40,550 nt of DNA from Micrococcales bacterium (GTDB lineage: Bacteria; Actinomycetota; Actinomycetes; Actinomycetales; CAWJMD01). Below the pieces are notes generated by a model that saw only the letters and a program-made list of their open reading frames with translations, ran no database searches and was not told the origin of the DNA. The first letter of the stretch is position 1, and every line of letters starts with the position of its first letter. Of this stretch, positions 1 to 8,974 are shown in pieces. The stretch lies in the NCBI GenBank assembly GCA_002748415.1, contig PDSI01000081.1, positions 1-40,550 of the forward strand. Reading direction: 5' to 3'. The position numbers and the translations under genes were made by a program.

Positions 1-539
1 AGGTCCTTGGCACCGGGAACCTCACGCCCGACCCGGCGGACCTGGGCGATCAGCTGGGTGACAGTGTCTTGGCGTGCGACCGCGTCATCGAGGATCGTGG
101 AGTCCAGCGCACGGCGTTGCTTGCCGGCGACCGCACCGGTTTCGGTGATGACCTCACGGACCACCTCGAAGATCCGCTGCGGACGCTCACTCGCGGCCAG
201 TCGACGCCGCCAGTAAGTCAAGGTCGAGGGATCGAATCCCTTCGCGTCGATCGCATACCCACACGCCGCCTTCCACCGCAGATCAAACGTGAGCGCATCG
301 ACCGCCTCACGGTCCGAGTCCCCGTACAGCGCCTGCAGCACGATCACCGAGGCGATCACCTCACCCGGGATCGAGGGCCGACCCCGCCCCGAAGGGAACA
401 GGTCGGCGAACAACTCCGCCGGGAACAACCGGTCGCGATGCTCGGCCAGCAACGCGAACACGCTGCCCGGCTCAAGCAGATGCCCGGCCACCGACTCCAC
501 ATCCAGCAACTCACGCTGCCGATCCGACCCACCCTGCAT
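1..539 (-). CDS. IS1182-family transposase, N-terminal part (cut by window edge)
   Basis: The open frame runs from an ATG at 539 to the window edge, giving about 180 residues without a stop. The start reads MQGGSDRQRELLDVESVAGH. A middle block holds the DUF772 pattern, with GRGRPSIPGEVIASVIVLQ at roughly residues 47-65 and the stretch YGDSDREAVDALTFDLRWK after it. The segment FDPSTLTYWRRRL then leads toward the DDE nuclease core, whose catalytic residues lie outside the window. No frameshift is visible. The partner at 40137-40550 carries the C-terminal end of the same family, but the two pieces do not overlap, so identity between the copies cannot be tested here. Confidence 0.85.
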   Translation of the reverse strand, partial: MQGGSDRQRELLDVESVAGHLLEPGSVFALLAEHRDRLFPAELFADLFPSGRGRPSIPGEVIASVIVLQALYGDSDREAVDALTFDLRWKAACGYAIDAKGFDPSTLTYWRRRLAASERPQRIFEVVREVITETGAVAGKQRRALDSTILDDAVARQDTVTQLIAQVRRVGREVPGAKD

Positions 540-588
540 GACAACAGGATTCCAGGTCACCACCCCAACAGTGACCACGCCGCGCGGA

Positions 589-607
589 TTGTTCAGCACC
601 CTCCTAG
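589..607. repeat. IS1182 terminal inverted repeat (5' end)
   Basis: Read outward, the terminus is TTGTTCAGCACCCTCCTAG. Its exact reverse complement opens the right-hand copy at 39939. The outermost four bases, CTAG, are palindromic and may be part of the repeat or a target duplication. Confidence 0.75.
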
Positions 608-619
608 GACGCCTCTCAT

Positions 620-2032
620 CTAGAGCGCCTCTTGCACCGCCTGCAACGGTATGGGCACCCAGTCGGGGCGGTTGTTGGTCTCGTACACCACCTCGTACAG
701 GGCTTTGTCCACCCACAGCGCCCGGTACAGCGCGGTGGGCTCGAGTGGGTCCGCCGGCCCGGCCGCGGTGGCCCGGGCATACCCGGCCAGGAACGCGTCC
801 CTGGCCGCCTGCACCCAGTGCCGGGCCTGCTGAGCGGCGCCAGGATCATGGTGGGCCACGTGGCCGGCCGCGTAGTCGAACGAGCGGATCAGACTGACCA
901 GGTCACGCATGGCCAGGTCCGGGGCGGCTCGCTGGGCCAACGGCCGCAGCGGCTCACCCTCGAAGTCCAGCAACACCCAGCCGCGGCTGGGTGAGTGCAG
1001 CACCTGGCCGAGGTGGTAGTCGCCGTGAATGCGCTGCATCGCCGGGAGTTCCACGTCTCGCAGCGCTGCCAGGCTGTGCTCGTGAGCACGCAATTGCGGT
1101 CTCAACGGGTCGAGCGCACCCGCCCGCTGCAGCGCCCAGCGCACCCGCCCGGCCAGCTCCTCGATCAGCCGCTCGCGAGCGGCCCGGCCGAACTCCCAGG
1201 TGCCGAAGACCTCCCGCAACTGTGCGTGCACCTGTGCGGTGGCCGCACCGAGCCCGGCCGCCTCGGCGGTGAAGTCCGTGCCGGCGCTTGCTGCCTTCAG
1301 CGCCACCCGCCAGGCGTCCTCGCTGTCGCCGATGTATTCCCCGGCAACAGCCAGGTCGGTGCCGGTTTCCTGGCCCTGATCGCGCCCCGGCCCGGTGAGC
1401 GGGCCGGACAATGAGCCCACCAGCGCGGGTACCCGGTCGCAGCCGGCCTGCGACAAAGCCCCGACCACCTCGACGTCAGGGTTGCGTCCCACGTCCAGGG
1501 TGCGGAACACCTTGAGGATCAACGGGTCCTCGGCCCCGGCGCCGACGATGATCGAGGTGTTGGACTGCTCACCGCAGACAACGGTGGACGGCCGGCCCAG
1601 CGCCGGGGTGGCCGCCCCCTGGGGAACCTCAAGCGCGGCCAGCAGCGCGTCCACGAACACCGGATCCGCCGGCCCGTCGTAGACGAAGCTGCCGGCCAGC
1701 TCGCCGATCAGGTGCGTGTCGTCACCGGTCCGGTGGGTGCGCACGGTCACCGGCACCTGCACCAGCGTTTCCTCGGTAGCCTGGCCGGCCGGTGCGAGCC
1801 CGACCGCCAACAGCCACGAACGGACCTGGCCCGCATCACCTGGGTCGGCCGGATCCACGGGGGTGGCCAGCGCTCGGGCGGCGACGATGTGCGGGCGCAC
1901 GTCCATGCCTTTGCGCGGGAACCACCGCTGCGCAGGCATCCACCGGGCCAATGCGCCAGGCAGTTGCGCGAGCAGCTGCGGGTCGATCTCGCCGGGCGCC
2001 TGCTCGTCATTGTGCCCGGGCGTGGTGCTCAC
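620..2032 (-). CDS. mak: Maltokinase (Mak/Pep2)
   Basis: This is a cytoplasmic ATP-dependent kinase that makes maltose-1-phosphate, the donor used by GlgE. The 470-residue length fits Mak. The protein has the N-terminal cap with QRWFPRKG, the aminoglycoside-phosphotransferase-like motif IHGDYHLGQVL (catalytic Asp), WVLLDFEGEP (metal-binding Asp), and the Mak-typical tail DKALYEVVYETNNRPDWVPI. The start is GTG at 2032 with a G-rich Shine-Dalgarno (GGGGGG) about ten bases upstream. It lies 90 bp after treS, last in the glgX-glgE-treS-mak operon. The stop TAG is only 12 bases from the IS1182 end, but the natural C-terminus appears intact. In many actinobacteria glgB would follow here, and it is not in this window. 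Confidence 0.93.
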   Translation of the reverse strand: MSTTPGHNDEQAPGEIDPQLLAQLPGALARWMPAQRWFPRKGMDVRPHIVAARALATPVDPADPGDAGQVRSWLLAVGLAPAGQATEETLVQVPVTVRTHRTGDDTHLIGELAGSFVYDGPADPVFVDALLAALEVPQGAATPALGRPSTVVCGEQSNTSIIVGAGAEDPLILKVFRTLDVGRNPDVEVVGALSQAGCDRVPALVGSLSGPLTGPGRDQGQETGTDLAVAGEYIGDSEDAWRVALKAASAGTDFTAEAAGLGAATAQVHAQLREVFGTWEFGRAARERLIEELAGRVRWALQRAGALDPLRPQLRAHEHSLAALRDVELPAMQRIHGDYHLGQVLHSPSRGWVLLDFEGEPLRPLAQRAAPDLAMRDLVSLIRSFDYAAGHVAHHDPGAAQQARHWVQAARDAFLAGYARATAAGPADPLEPTALYRALWVDKALYEVVYETNNRPDWVPIPLQAVQEAL

Positions 2033-2122
2033 CGGCCGGACCCCCCGGGGCCGGCGCCTGCGGACCGTGTGCCGGCGCAGCCGCGGCCCCGAACGGCTAC
2101 CGTCCTGCTCGCCGTCGCCATC

Positions 2123-3907
2123 TCATGCTTCCGTCTCGTCGATCGCCAGCCACAGGAACGCCCGGGGGCCCAGCGTGACCTGCACGGTCCCGTCTCGGCC
2201 GACGGCCGGAAAACCGCCGCCGCCGAATACGTCGTGCAATTGCCTGCCGGGGTAGCCGGGCAGCTGCAGTTGGCTGCCCTGGGCCAGTGCGGACAGGTTC
2301 GCGATCACCAGCAGCGTCTCGTCGTCATAGCCGGGTTCGTCCCGCAGCGTGCGCAGGAACGCCAGCACCGAGTCGTTGCCGGAGGGCACCTGAGCGTACT
2401 GGCCCATGCCGAACGCAGGGTGGTGGCGACGGGTGGCCAGCATGCCGCGGATCCAGTGCAACAACGAGGAGGACGAGGCCAATTGGGATTCCACGTTGCG
2501 CCCGGAGTAGTGATACACCAGCGATTGGACCGGCGGCAGGTACACCTTGCCCGGGTCGGCGGTGGAGAAACCCGCGTTGCGGTCCGGGGTCCACTGCATG
2601 GGGGTGCGCACCGCGTCCCGGTCCGGCAGCCAGATGTTGTCGCCCATGCCCAGCTCGTCACCGTAGTACAGGCACGGCGAACCGGGCAGGCTCAGCAACA
2701 GGGCGTGGATCAGTTCGATCTCGGTGCGAGAGTTGTCCAACAGGCTGGCCAGCCGCCGCCGGATGCCGACGTTGGCCCGCATCCGTGAGTCCGGGGCGTA
2801 CCAGCCGTACATCGCGGCCCGCTCCTCGGTAGAGACCATCTCCAGGGTGAGCTCGTCGTGGTTGCGCAGGAATGTGCCCCATTGCCCGCCCGCGGGGATG
2901 TCCGGTGTGTCGGCCAGGATGTCGACGATCGGTGTGGCTTGGCCCTCCCGCAGCGCGTAGTACAGCCGCGGCATGACCGGGAAGTGAAAGCACATGTGGC
3001 ATTCCGGGGCCTTGTCGGTGCCGTAGTAGTCGACCACGTCCTGGGGCCATTGGTTGGCCTCGGCCAGCAGGATCCGGCCCGGGTATTCCCGGTCCACCAT
3101 GGCCCGCACCTGCGCGAGGAACTCATGGGTCTTCGGCAGGTTCTCGCAGTTGGTGCCCTCCTCCTCGAACAGGTAGGGCACCGCATCCAGCCGGAATCCG
3201 TCGATTCCCTTGTCCAGCCAGAACCGCACGACGTCGAAGATCGCCTCCTGCACCTGCGGATTCTCGAAGTTGAGGTCCGGCTGGTGGGAGAAGAACCGGT
3301 GCCAGTAGTACTGGCGGCGCACCGGGTCGAACGTCCAGTTGGAGGTTTCGGTGTCCACGAAGATGATCCGCGCGTCGGCGTAGGCTTCGTCGGTGTCCGA
3401 CCACACGTAGAAGTCGCCGTACGGGCCTTCCGGGTCGGCCCGGGATGCCTGAAACCACGGATGCGTGTCCGAGGTGTGGTTCATCACCAGGTCCAGGACC
3501 ACCCGCATGCCTCTGGTGTGGGCTTGGGACACCAAATCGGTGAACTCCGCCAGGGTGCCGAACTCCGGCAGGACCGCGGTGTAGTCGGACACGTCATAGC
3601 CGCCGTCGCGTAGTGGGGAAGCGTAGAACGGTGGTAGCCACAGGCAATCCACACCCAGCCACTCCAGATAGTCGAGCCGATTCGTCAACCCGACGAAATC
3701 GCCTGTGCCGGAACCGGTCGAGTCGCTGAACGCGCGCACCAGCACCTCGTAGAAGACGGCTGTGCGATACCAGTTCGGGTCTGCGGCCAGGCCAGGGCGG
3801 GAGGTCGCCTGTGCATGGGTGAGAGGTCCAGGGGCGACCGGCTGGCCGGCCCCGAACGTGGTGGCCGCTGCGGGGCCGGCTGGGAACGGACTAGCCGCCG
3901 AGGTCAT
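2123..3907 (-). CDS. treS: Trehalose synthase (maltose alpha-D-glucosyltransferase, TreS)
   Basis: A GH13 enzyme that interconverts trehalose and maltose and here supplies maltose to Mak. It has 594 residues, usual for TreS. Catalytic features are visible: [13 protein letters not shown] (region I), [19 protein letters not shown] with nucleophile Asp241, LLAEANQWP with acid/base Glu283, and [12 protein letters not shown] with His350/Asp351 of the stabilising triad. The first 40 or so Ala/Pro/Gly-rich residues are a low-complexity extension before [16 protein letters not shown]. The ATG at 3907 overlaps the glgE end by 17 bases and has a strong Shine-Dalgarno, GGAGGA, inside glgE, indicating translational coupling. 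Confidence 0.96.
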   Translation of the reverse strand: MTSAASPFPAGPAAATTFGAGQPVAPGPLTHAQATSRPGLAADPNWYRTAVFYEVLVRAFSDSTGSGTGDFVGLTNRLDYLEWLGVDCLWLPPFYASPLRDGGYDVSDYTAVLPEFGTLAEFTDLVSQAHTRGMRVVLDLVMNHTSDTHPWFQASRADPEGPYGDFYVWSDTDEAYADARIIFVDTETSNWTFDPVRRQYYWHRFFSHQPDLNFENPQVQEAIFDVVRFWLDKGIDGFRLDAVPYLFEEEGTNCENLPKTHEFLAQVRAMVDREYPGRILLAEANQWPQDVVDYYGTDKAPECHMCFHFPVMPRLYYALREGQATPIVDILADTPDIPAGGQWGTFLRNHDELTLEMVSTEERAAMYGWYAPDSRMRANVGIRRRLASLLDNSRTEIELIHALLLSLPGSPCLYYGDELGMGDNIWLPDRDAVRTPMQWTPDRNAGFSTADPGKVYLPPVQSLVYHYSGRNVESQLASSSSLLHWIRGMLATRRHHPAFGMGQYAQVPSGNDSVLAFLRTLRDEPGYDDETLLVIANLSALAQGSQLQLPGYPGRQLHDVFGGGGFPAVGRDGTVQVTLGPRAFLWLAIDETEA

Positions 3908-6080
3908 CGAAGATGTTCCTCCGGATGTGCATGATGTGGGCGGGGTGACCAGGATGCAGCCGCACGAAATTCTCTTCGCCCCAAGTGTATTCGGCGCGGT
4001 TCAGCTGATCCACCGCGGTGAACGTGGTGCCTTGCCGCATGCCCATCGCGCCGAGGTTGACATGTACGTTGGTCTCTCTGGAGTTCAGCGGGTCGAGGCT
4101 GCAGACCACCAGGATGGTGTTCTCCTGCCCGGTGGGTGAGACCGTGGCCGGGATCCAGCGGGAATAGGCGATGACCATCGGGTCGTCGGTGGCGTGGAAC
4201 ACCAGTCCACGCAACCGTTGCAGGGCCACGTGCTCCTTGCGGATCTGGTTCAGCCGGGTCAGCAACGGTTGCATCGAGCGTCCCTCGGCCAGCGGGGTGG
4301 CGAAGTCGCGGTGCTTGATCTCGTACTTCTCGTTGTCGATCTGTTCCTGGGCACCGGGGCGGGCCACGTTCTCCACGAGCTCGTATCCGGTGTAGATGCC
4401 CCAGGTCGGCGACATTGTCGCCGCCAGAACGGCTCTGATGGCGAAGATCGCCGGCCCGCCGTACCACATCTGCGGGGTGAGAATGTCATGAGTGGTCGGC
4501 CAGAAACTCGGCCGCATGTAGTCTGCGGTGCCGGACTTTCCGTCCGCGTTGATGATCTCCTTGCCGGTGGTGAGCTCGACCACGTAGTCGGTGAGTTCCC
4601 GTTTGGTGGTCCGCCAGGTGAAGTAGGTGTAGGACTGCTGGAAGCCGACTTTGGCCAGCGTCCGCATCATCGCCGGCGTGGTGAACGCCTCGGCCAGGAA
4701 GATGACTTCCGGGTGGTCGCGGTTCACCTCGGCGATCAGCCATTCCCAGAATTCCACCGGCTTGGTGTGCGGGTTGTCGACCCGGAACAGGGTGACGCCG
4801 TGCTCGACCCACAGCAGGATGATCCGCAGCACCTCCCGGTAGATGCCTTCCGGGTCGTTGTCGAAGTTCAGCGGGTAGATGTCCTGGTACTTCTTCGGCG
4901 GATTCTCGGCGAACGCGATGCTGCCGTCCGGGCGGGAAGTGAACCACTCCGGGTGCTCGCTGACCCAGGGGTGGTCCGGGCTGCACTGCAGAGCAATGTC
5001 CAGGGCCACCTCAAGACCGTGTTGTTTGGCTTGGGTGACGAAGTCGTCGAAGTCCTCGAACGTGCCCAACTGCGGGGCGATGGCGTCGTGCCCACCATCG
5101 GCGGAACCGATGGCGTACGGCGAGCCCGGGTCGCTGGGCTGGGCCTGCAGGGAGTTGTTGCGGCCCTTGCGGTTGGTGGTACCGATGGGGTGCACGGGGG
5201 TCAGGTACACCACGTCGAAGCCCATGTGCGCGATCCGGGGCAACGCATCGACAGCCTGCCGCAGCGTGCCGCCGACCCAGCGGTCCTGCTCCTCGTCGTA
5301 CCACGAGCCGACGGAGCGCGGGAAGATCTCGTACCAGGCCCCGAACAGCGCCAGCTCCCGTTCCACCCGTAGCGGATACTCTTCGCTGGCTGTCACATGC
5401 CGGCGAATCGGGTTGGCCTCCAGCATCGCGCGCACCTCATCGGCCAGTCCGGCGCTGACCCGGTCCATCGCAGGGCGGGACTCGTCCCGCAGACCCTCGA
5501 CGGCCCGGTTCAGTACCTCCTGCTCGTGACCGTCACGCTCGGCCGCGGCCGCACTCAGCAGCTCGATGCCCATGGCGATCATGACATCGGTGTCGACGTC
5601 GGCTTGCACCTTGATGGGCGCATCGTGCGCCCAGGTGCCGTACGGGTCGTCCCAGGCCTCGACGCGGAAATGCCACAGTCCCATCCGGTCCGGGACGACG
5701 TCGGCCTGCCACCGGTCGTTGCCGGGGGAGATGTCGTGCATCCGGGCACGGCTGTGCTCAGCGCCGTCCGGGTCGATGAGGACGGCGGTGGCCCCCACCA
5801 GGTCGTGGCCCTCCCGGAACACGGTGGCACTGACCGGCACCGATTCCGCGACGACGCACTTGGCCGGCCACCGCCCGTCGTCCACGGTGGGGCCGACGTC
5901 CAGAATCGGCATCCGGCCCAACAGTCCGGCCGGTGGGAACTGGGCGCTGCCGGTGTCTTGCGGCGGCGCCGCCGCCTGGCCGTCCGGTGCGCCGTCGCCG
6001 GCCTTGCTGTCGGCTCCGTCGGCAGCTGTGCTGGGGTTTGCGGGGGTCCGGGTCGCTGACTTCGACTTCGCTTTGCTCAC
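3891..6080 (-). CDS. glgE: Alpha-1,4-glucan:maltose-1-phosphate maltosyltransferase (GlgE)
   Basis: GlgE, a GH13_3 enzyme, transfers maltosyl units from maltose-1-phosphate onto alpha-glucan. The protein has 729 residues from GTG 6080. It has an N-terminal Ala/Lys-rich tail, a beta-sandwich N/S domain beginning [20 protein letters not shown], and a GH13 barrel with [17 protein letters not shown] (nucleophile Asp435) and [13 protein letters not shown] (acid/base Glu464). The 29-residue spacing between these two matches characterised GlgE. An upstream ATG at 6116 is possible but less likely. It adds 12 unconserved Cys/Arg residues, whereas GTG 6080 lies exactly six bases after a TATGTT hexamer, which fits a leaderless start. 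It is preceded by glgX and overlaps treS. Confidence 0.95.
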   Translation of the reverse strand: MSKAKSKSATRTPANPSTAADGADSKAGDGAPDGQAAAPPQDTGSAQFPPAGLLGRMPILDVGPTVDDGRWPAKCVVAESVPVSATVFREGHDLVGATAVLIDPDGAEHSRARMHDISPGNDRWQADVVPDRMGLWHFRVEAWDDPYGTWAHDAPIKVQADVDTDVMIAMGIELLSAAAAERDGHEQEVLNRAVEGLRDESRPAMDRVSAGLADEVRAMLEANPIRRHVTASEEYPLRVERELALFGAWYEIFPRSVGSWYDEEQDRWVGGTLRQAVDALPRIAHMGFDVVYLTPVHPIGTTNRKGRNNSLQAQPSDPGSPYAIGSADGGHDAIAPQLGTFEDFDDFVTQAKQHGLEVALDIALQCSPDHPWVSEHPEWFTSRPDGSIAFAENPPKKYQDIYPLNFDNDPEGIYREVLRIILLWVEHGVTLFRVDNPHTKPVEFWEWLIAEVNRDHPEVIFLAEAFTTPAMMRTLAKVGFQQSYTYFTWRTTKRELTDYVVELTTGKEIINADGKSGTADYMRPSFWPTTHDILTPQMWYGGPAIFAIRAVLAATMSPTWGIYTGYELVENVARPGAQEQIDNEKYEIKHRDFATPLAEGRSMQPLLTRLNQIRKEHVALQRLRGLVFHATDDPMVIAYSRWIPATVSPTGQENTILVVCSLDPLNSRETNVHVNLGAMGMRQGTTFTAVDQLNRAEYTWGEENFVRLHPGHPAHIMHIRRNIFDDLGG

Positions 6081-6092
6081 AGAGCGAACATA
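6081..6092 (-). promoter_or_regulatory. Putative leaderless promoter of glgE
   Basis: On the minus strand the -10-like hexamer TATGTT (6092-6087) is followed by six bases and then GTG 6080. No Shine-Dalgarno is present. This predicts a glgE-treS-mak transcript beginning at the start codon, independent of glgX. Confidence 0.55.
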
Positions 6093-6161
6093 CCGACAAC
6101 CCGGGGTCCGACACACGCAGAGGTCCGTGGACGCCCCTGCGCCGCTGCCCGCCCGACCCGG

Positions 6162-8417
6162 CTACCGCCGTGTCACCACCCGCGGACCGGGTGGGACCGC
6201 CGTGTCGAGCACCCGCCACACCTGCACGCACCTGGCCGGCATGTGTACCTTCGCCCCGGCCAGAGCAGGCACCCGGGCCACGTTCACCGGGGCCGTCTCG
6301 TCGCTGGACCACAGCCGGCTGAACGCGTTGCCACGCGGCGGGTTCGGCAGCGTGATCTCCTCAGGCAGCCCACCGTGCAGGATCACCAGCAGCGGCGAGG
6401 CGTCCAGGTGGCTGCCGTCCAGCAACATCTGCAGCGTGCGGACCGATGGGTCGTGCCACGACTGCGCGGTCATCGTCCGCCCGTCGGTGCCGTACCAGCT
6501 GATGTCGCGTACCCCGTCCTCGTCCACCCGGCCGGTGAACCGCCGCAACTGGCGCAGCGCCGGTTCCTCGGCCCTGATCCGCAGCAGCGTGCGCACATGC
6601 GCCACCAGATCGTGGTCGGCCTCGGACCAGTCGATCCAGGTGGTGTCGTTGTCCTGGCAGTAGGCATTGTTGTTGCCGCGCTGGCTACGGCCCATCTCGT
6701 CACCGGCCAGCAGCATCGGTGTCCCCGCGGCCAACAGCAGGGTGCCCAGCATCGCCTTCGCGCTGTGCTGGCGGGCCGCGGTGATGACCGGGTGATCGGT
6801 GGGGCCCTCCGCGCCGTGGTGCCACGACCGGTTGTCGGTGCTGCCGTCTCGGTTGTTCTCCCGGTTGGCCTCGTTGTGCCGCCGCTCGTACATCGTCAGA
6901 TCGGCCAGGGTGAACCCGTCGTGCGCCGTCACATAGTTGACCGCGGCGCTGACCGGGCGCTCGACCCCGTCGGCCGAGTGCGACGGGCCGCCGAAGGTGT
7001 CGGAGGACCCGGCCATCCGGGTGGCCAACTCGCTGACGTCGCTGACGTCGTGTCCGGCGGAAGCCGCCTTCGCATCGGCCAGCCAGAAGGTGCGGGTGGC
7101 GTTGCGGAAATGGTCGTTCCACTCAGCGAACGGCGGCGGGAAATGGCCCGTTTGCCATCCGTTGTGGCCCAGGTCCCAAGGTTCGGCCACCAGCTTCACC
7201 TCGGACAGCGTCGGGTCGGTGCGCGCCGCCACCAGAAACGGGTGGTCGGAGTCGAACGCGTTGCCGTGCCCGGCGTCGCGGCGGGCCAGCGCCGGGGCCA
7301 GGTCGAACCGGTACCCGTCGACGCCGAAGTGCTCGGTCCAGTACCGCAGCGAGTCCAGCGCCAGCTGCACCACTCGCGGATGGGAAAAATCAAGGGTGTT
7401 GCCGCACCCGGTCACGTCGACGTGACGGCCATGGCTGTCCAGCCGGTAATAGGACGCCGCGTCGATACCACGCCAGGACAGGGTCGGCCCGGGTAGACCC
7501 GCCTCGCAGGTGTGGTTGTAGACGACGTCGAGCCACACTTCGAGCCCCGCCTCGTGCAGCGTGGCGATCGCGTCGCGTATCTCGGCGAAGACGGCCTGCG
7601 GGCCGCCGCGCTGTGCCTCGCCGCTGACGTAGCGCAGGTGTGGGGCAAAAAAACCGAGCGTGTTGTACCCCCAGTAGTTGCGCAACCCGCTCTTGACCAG
7701 GTGCACCTCATCGCCGATGGCGAACACCGGCAGGAGCTCCACCGCGGTGATGCCCAGATTGACCAGGTACTCCACGACCGCAGGATGGGCCAGCCCCGCC
7801 CAGGTGCCCCGCAACGGCGCCGGCACCTGAGGATGCAGCCTGGTCAGGCCGCGCAGGTGTGCCTCGTAGACGACGGTGTCCGGCCACGGCACGCGCGGAC
7901 GCAGCGACGCGTCGGCCCGGGGCGCGGTGGCGATCACCCCGACCGGGCAGTGGCCCAGATTCGCGGTGTGGTCGCGCTGCTCGGTGTCGTTCAGTTGTTC
8001 CTGGCGTCCGGCCGGCGTCCAGTCCGCCAGTACCGTGTGACCGAAAACCGGCTGTCCCCAGTCGATTTCGCCGACAACGAACCGGGCGTACGGATCCAGC
8101 AGCAGCTTGGCCGGATTGTGGCGCAACCCCTTGGCAGGCTCCCACGGCCCGTCCACCCGAAGGGCGTAGTAGTCACCGGCGCGAGCGCCGGGTACCTCCC
8201 CGTACCAGGTTCCTTCCACCTGCCTGGGCAGGCTTACCTCCTCCCGGATGTGCAACCCCTGACCGACCTCCCCGTTCAGCAGGCACACTGAAACCGCGTT
8301 GGCGTGCGCGGCAAACACGGCTGCGGTGGCGCCATTGCCCGCAGCTTGGTCCTCGCCACCCACCAGGTGCACACCCAGCGGGTACTTCAGTTGTCTGCCT
8401 GACATGTCCCCGATCAT
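6162..8417 (-). CDS. glgX: Glycogen debranching enzyme (GlgX type)
   Basis: Isoamylase-type GH13 enzyme that hydrolyses alpha-1,6 branches of glycogen or alpha-glucan in the cytoplasm. Residues 1-160 form the CBM48-like N-terminal domain (KYPLGVHLVGGEDQA, then WYGEVPGARAGDYYALRVDG). The catalytic domain shows YWGYNTLGFFAPH, WLDVVYNHTCE, FGVDGYRFDLAPALARR with nucleophile Asp372, KLVAEPWDLGHNGWQ with acid/base Glu412, and NYVTAHDGFTLADL. Its 751 residues are slightly more than typical. An internal ATG at 8405, preceded by GGGGA, is an alternative start. It is first in the minus-strand alpha-glucan operon and divergent from the YbjN gene, with under 30 bases between them, so promoters overlap. 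Confidence 0.94.
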   Translation of the reverse strand: MIGDMSGRQLKYPLGVHLVGGEDQAAGNGATAAVFAAHANAVSVCLLNGEVGQGLHIREEVSLPRQVEGTWYGEVPGARAGDYYALRVDGPWEPAKGLRHNPAKLLLDPYARFVVGEIDWGQPVFGHTVLADWTPAGRQEQLNDTEQRDHTANLGHCPVGVIATAPRADASLRPRVPWPDTVVYEAHLRGLTRLHPQVPAPLRGTWAGLAHPAVVEYLVNLGITAVELLPVFAIGDEVHLVKSGLRNYWGYNTLGFFAPHLRYVSGEAQRGGPQAVFAEIRDAIATLHEAGLEVWLDVVYNHTCEAGLPGPTLSWRGIDAASYYRLDSHGRHVDVTGCGNTLDFSHPRVVQLALDSLRYWTEHFGVDGYRFDLAPALARRDAGHGNAFDSDHPFLVAARTDPTLSEVKLVAEPWDLGHNGWQTGHFPPPFAEWNDHFRNATRTFWLADAKAASAGHDVSDVSELATRMAGSSDTFGGPSHSADGVERPVSAAVNYVTAHDGFTLADLTMYERRHNEANRENNRDGSTDNRSWHHGAEGPTDHPVITAARQHSAKAMLGTLLLAAGTPMLLAGDEMGRSQRGNNNAYCQDNDTTWIDWSEADHDLVAHVRTLLRIRAEEPALRQLRRFTGRVDEDGVRDISWYGTDGRTMTAQSWHDPSVRTLQMLLDGSHLDASPLLVILHGGLPEEITLPNPPRGNAFSRLWSSDETAPVNVARVPALAGAKVHMPARCVQVWRVLDTAVPPGPRVVTRR

Positions 8418-8434
8418 GTCGTACCTGAATGCCG

Positions 8435-8446
8435 TACGGTGGAGTT
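8435..8446 (+). promoter_or_regulatory. Putative leaderless promoter of the YbjN gene
   Basis: TACGGT (8435-8440) is followed by six bases and GTG 8447. The GGAG inside the spacer is too close to the start to act as a standard Shine-Dalgarno. The same TACGGT-N6-GTG arrangement occurs at 14988. Confidence 0.5.
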
Positions 8447-8929
8447 GTGACTGATCCGACGTCTCTGCCCAACTTCCCCCCGCCGCCGGACGAGCACCCG
8501 TTGCGGGGCATGGTCCTCGATGCTCTCACCGACGCCGGCACCGGACCGAACATCGACGACGACGGTGACATCGCTTTCGTGGTCAACGAGCAGAAACTGT
8601 TCGCCCGGTGCGTGGACAAACCTGCCCCGGCGATGCGGGTCTTGGGCCAGTGGCGCATCGGTGCGGACGTCACCGCTGACGAGCTGACCCAGCTGAAGGT
8701 GGCTTCCGCGGTCACGCTCCAGGGCAACCTGGTCAAGGTCGGCATTCACGAGAACGTGCTGATGGTGTGCGTGGACCACCTGGTCACCCCTGGGACCAAC
8801 GTCAGCGAATTGGTCATGGTGTGCATCGGTGCCGTGCTCAGCGGGGTGCAGAACTGGCATGTAGGTGTCGGTGGCGGTCCGGATGAGCAGCAGTCGGACG
8901 GGGCCCCGGAGCAGGCACCACCCCAGTAG
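8447..8929 (+). CDS. YbjN domain-containing protein
   Basis: A soluble protein of 160 residues with a proline-rich start (LPNFPPPPDEHPLRGMVLDAL) and a YbjN/type III secretion chaperone-like fold: GDIAFVVNEQKLFARC, then the strand-rich VLGQWRIGADVTADELTQ and the helix VNSE-type region around SELVMVCIGAVLSGVQNW. The final 20 residues are acidic and Gln/Pro-rich. The biochemical role of actinobacterial YbjN proteins is not settled. In enterobacteria YbjN is linked to stress and motility, and no catalytic motif is visible here. GTG 8447 is chosen because it begins the conserved MTDP-like start and fits the leaderless promoter. It is followed 45 bases later by the cysteine desulfurase. Confidence 0.8.
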   Translation: MTDPTSLPNFPPPPDEHPLRGMVLDALTDAGTGPNIDDDGDIAFVVNEQKLFARCVDKPAPAMRVLGQWRIGADVTADELTQLKVASAVTLQGNLVKVGIHENVLMVCVDHLVTPGTNVSELVMVCIGAVLSGVQNWHVGVGGGPDEQQSDGAPEQAPPQ

Positions 8930-8960
8930 CGCACGATCGGCCGGCTACCGGCCGCGGACG

Positions 8961-8966
8961 TACAAT
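8961..8966 (+). promoter_or_regulatory. Putative -10 box of the cysteine desulfurase gene
   Basis: TACAAT at 8961-8966 matches the consensus -10 at five of six positions and lies eight bases before GTG 8975. There is no Shine-Dalgarno, so the transcript would be leaderless or carry only one or two untranslated bases. Confidence 0.6.
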
Positions 8967-8974
8967 CGCGCGTT

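Larger units (their letters stand above)
1..607 (-). mobile_element. IS1182-family insertion sequence, 5' part (left edge)
   Basis: The element holds the N-terminal part of a DUF772/IS1182-type transposase on the minus strand, a 5' non-coding stretch of about 65 bases, and a terminal repeat ending at 607. The same 19-bp terminus occurs at 39939-39957, where a second copy begins, so the outer end is set by two independent copies. The remainder lies left of the window. The element ends 12 bases beyond the mak stop codon. Confidence 0.85.

Noticed and set aside
2033..2121. Short minus-strand frame from ATG 2121 between treS and mak
   Set aside because: It is 30 codons, out of frame with mak, with no domain; it is probably only spacer.
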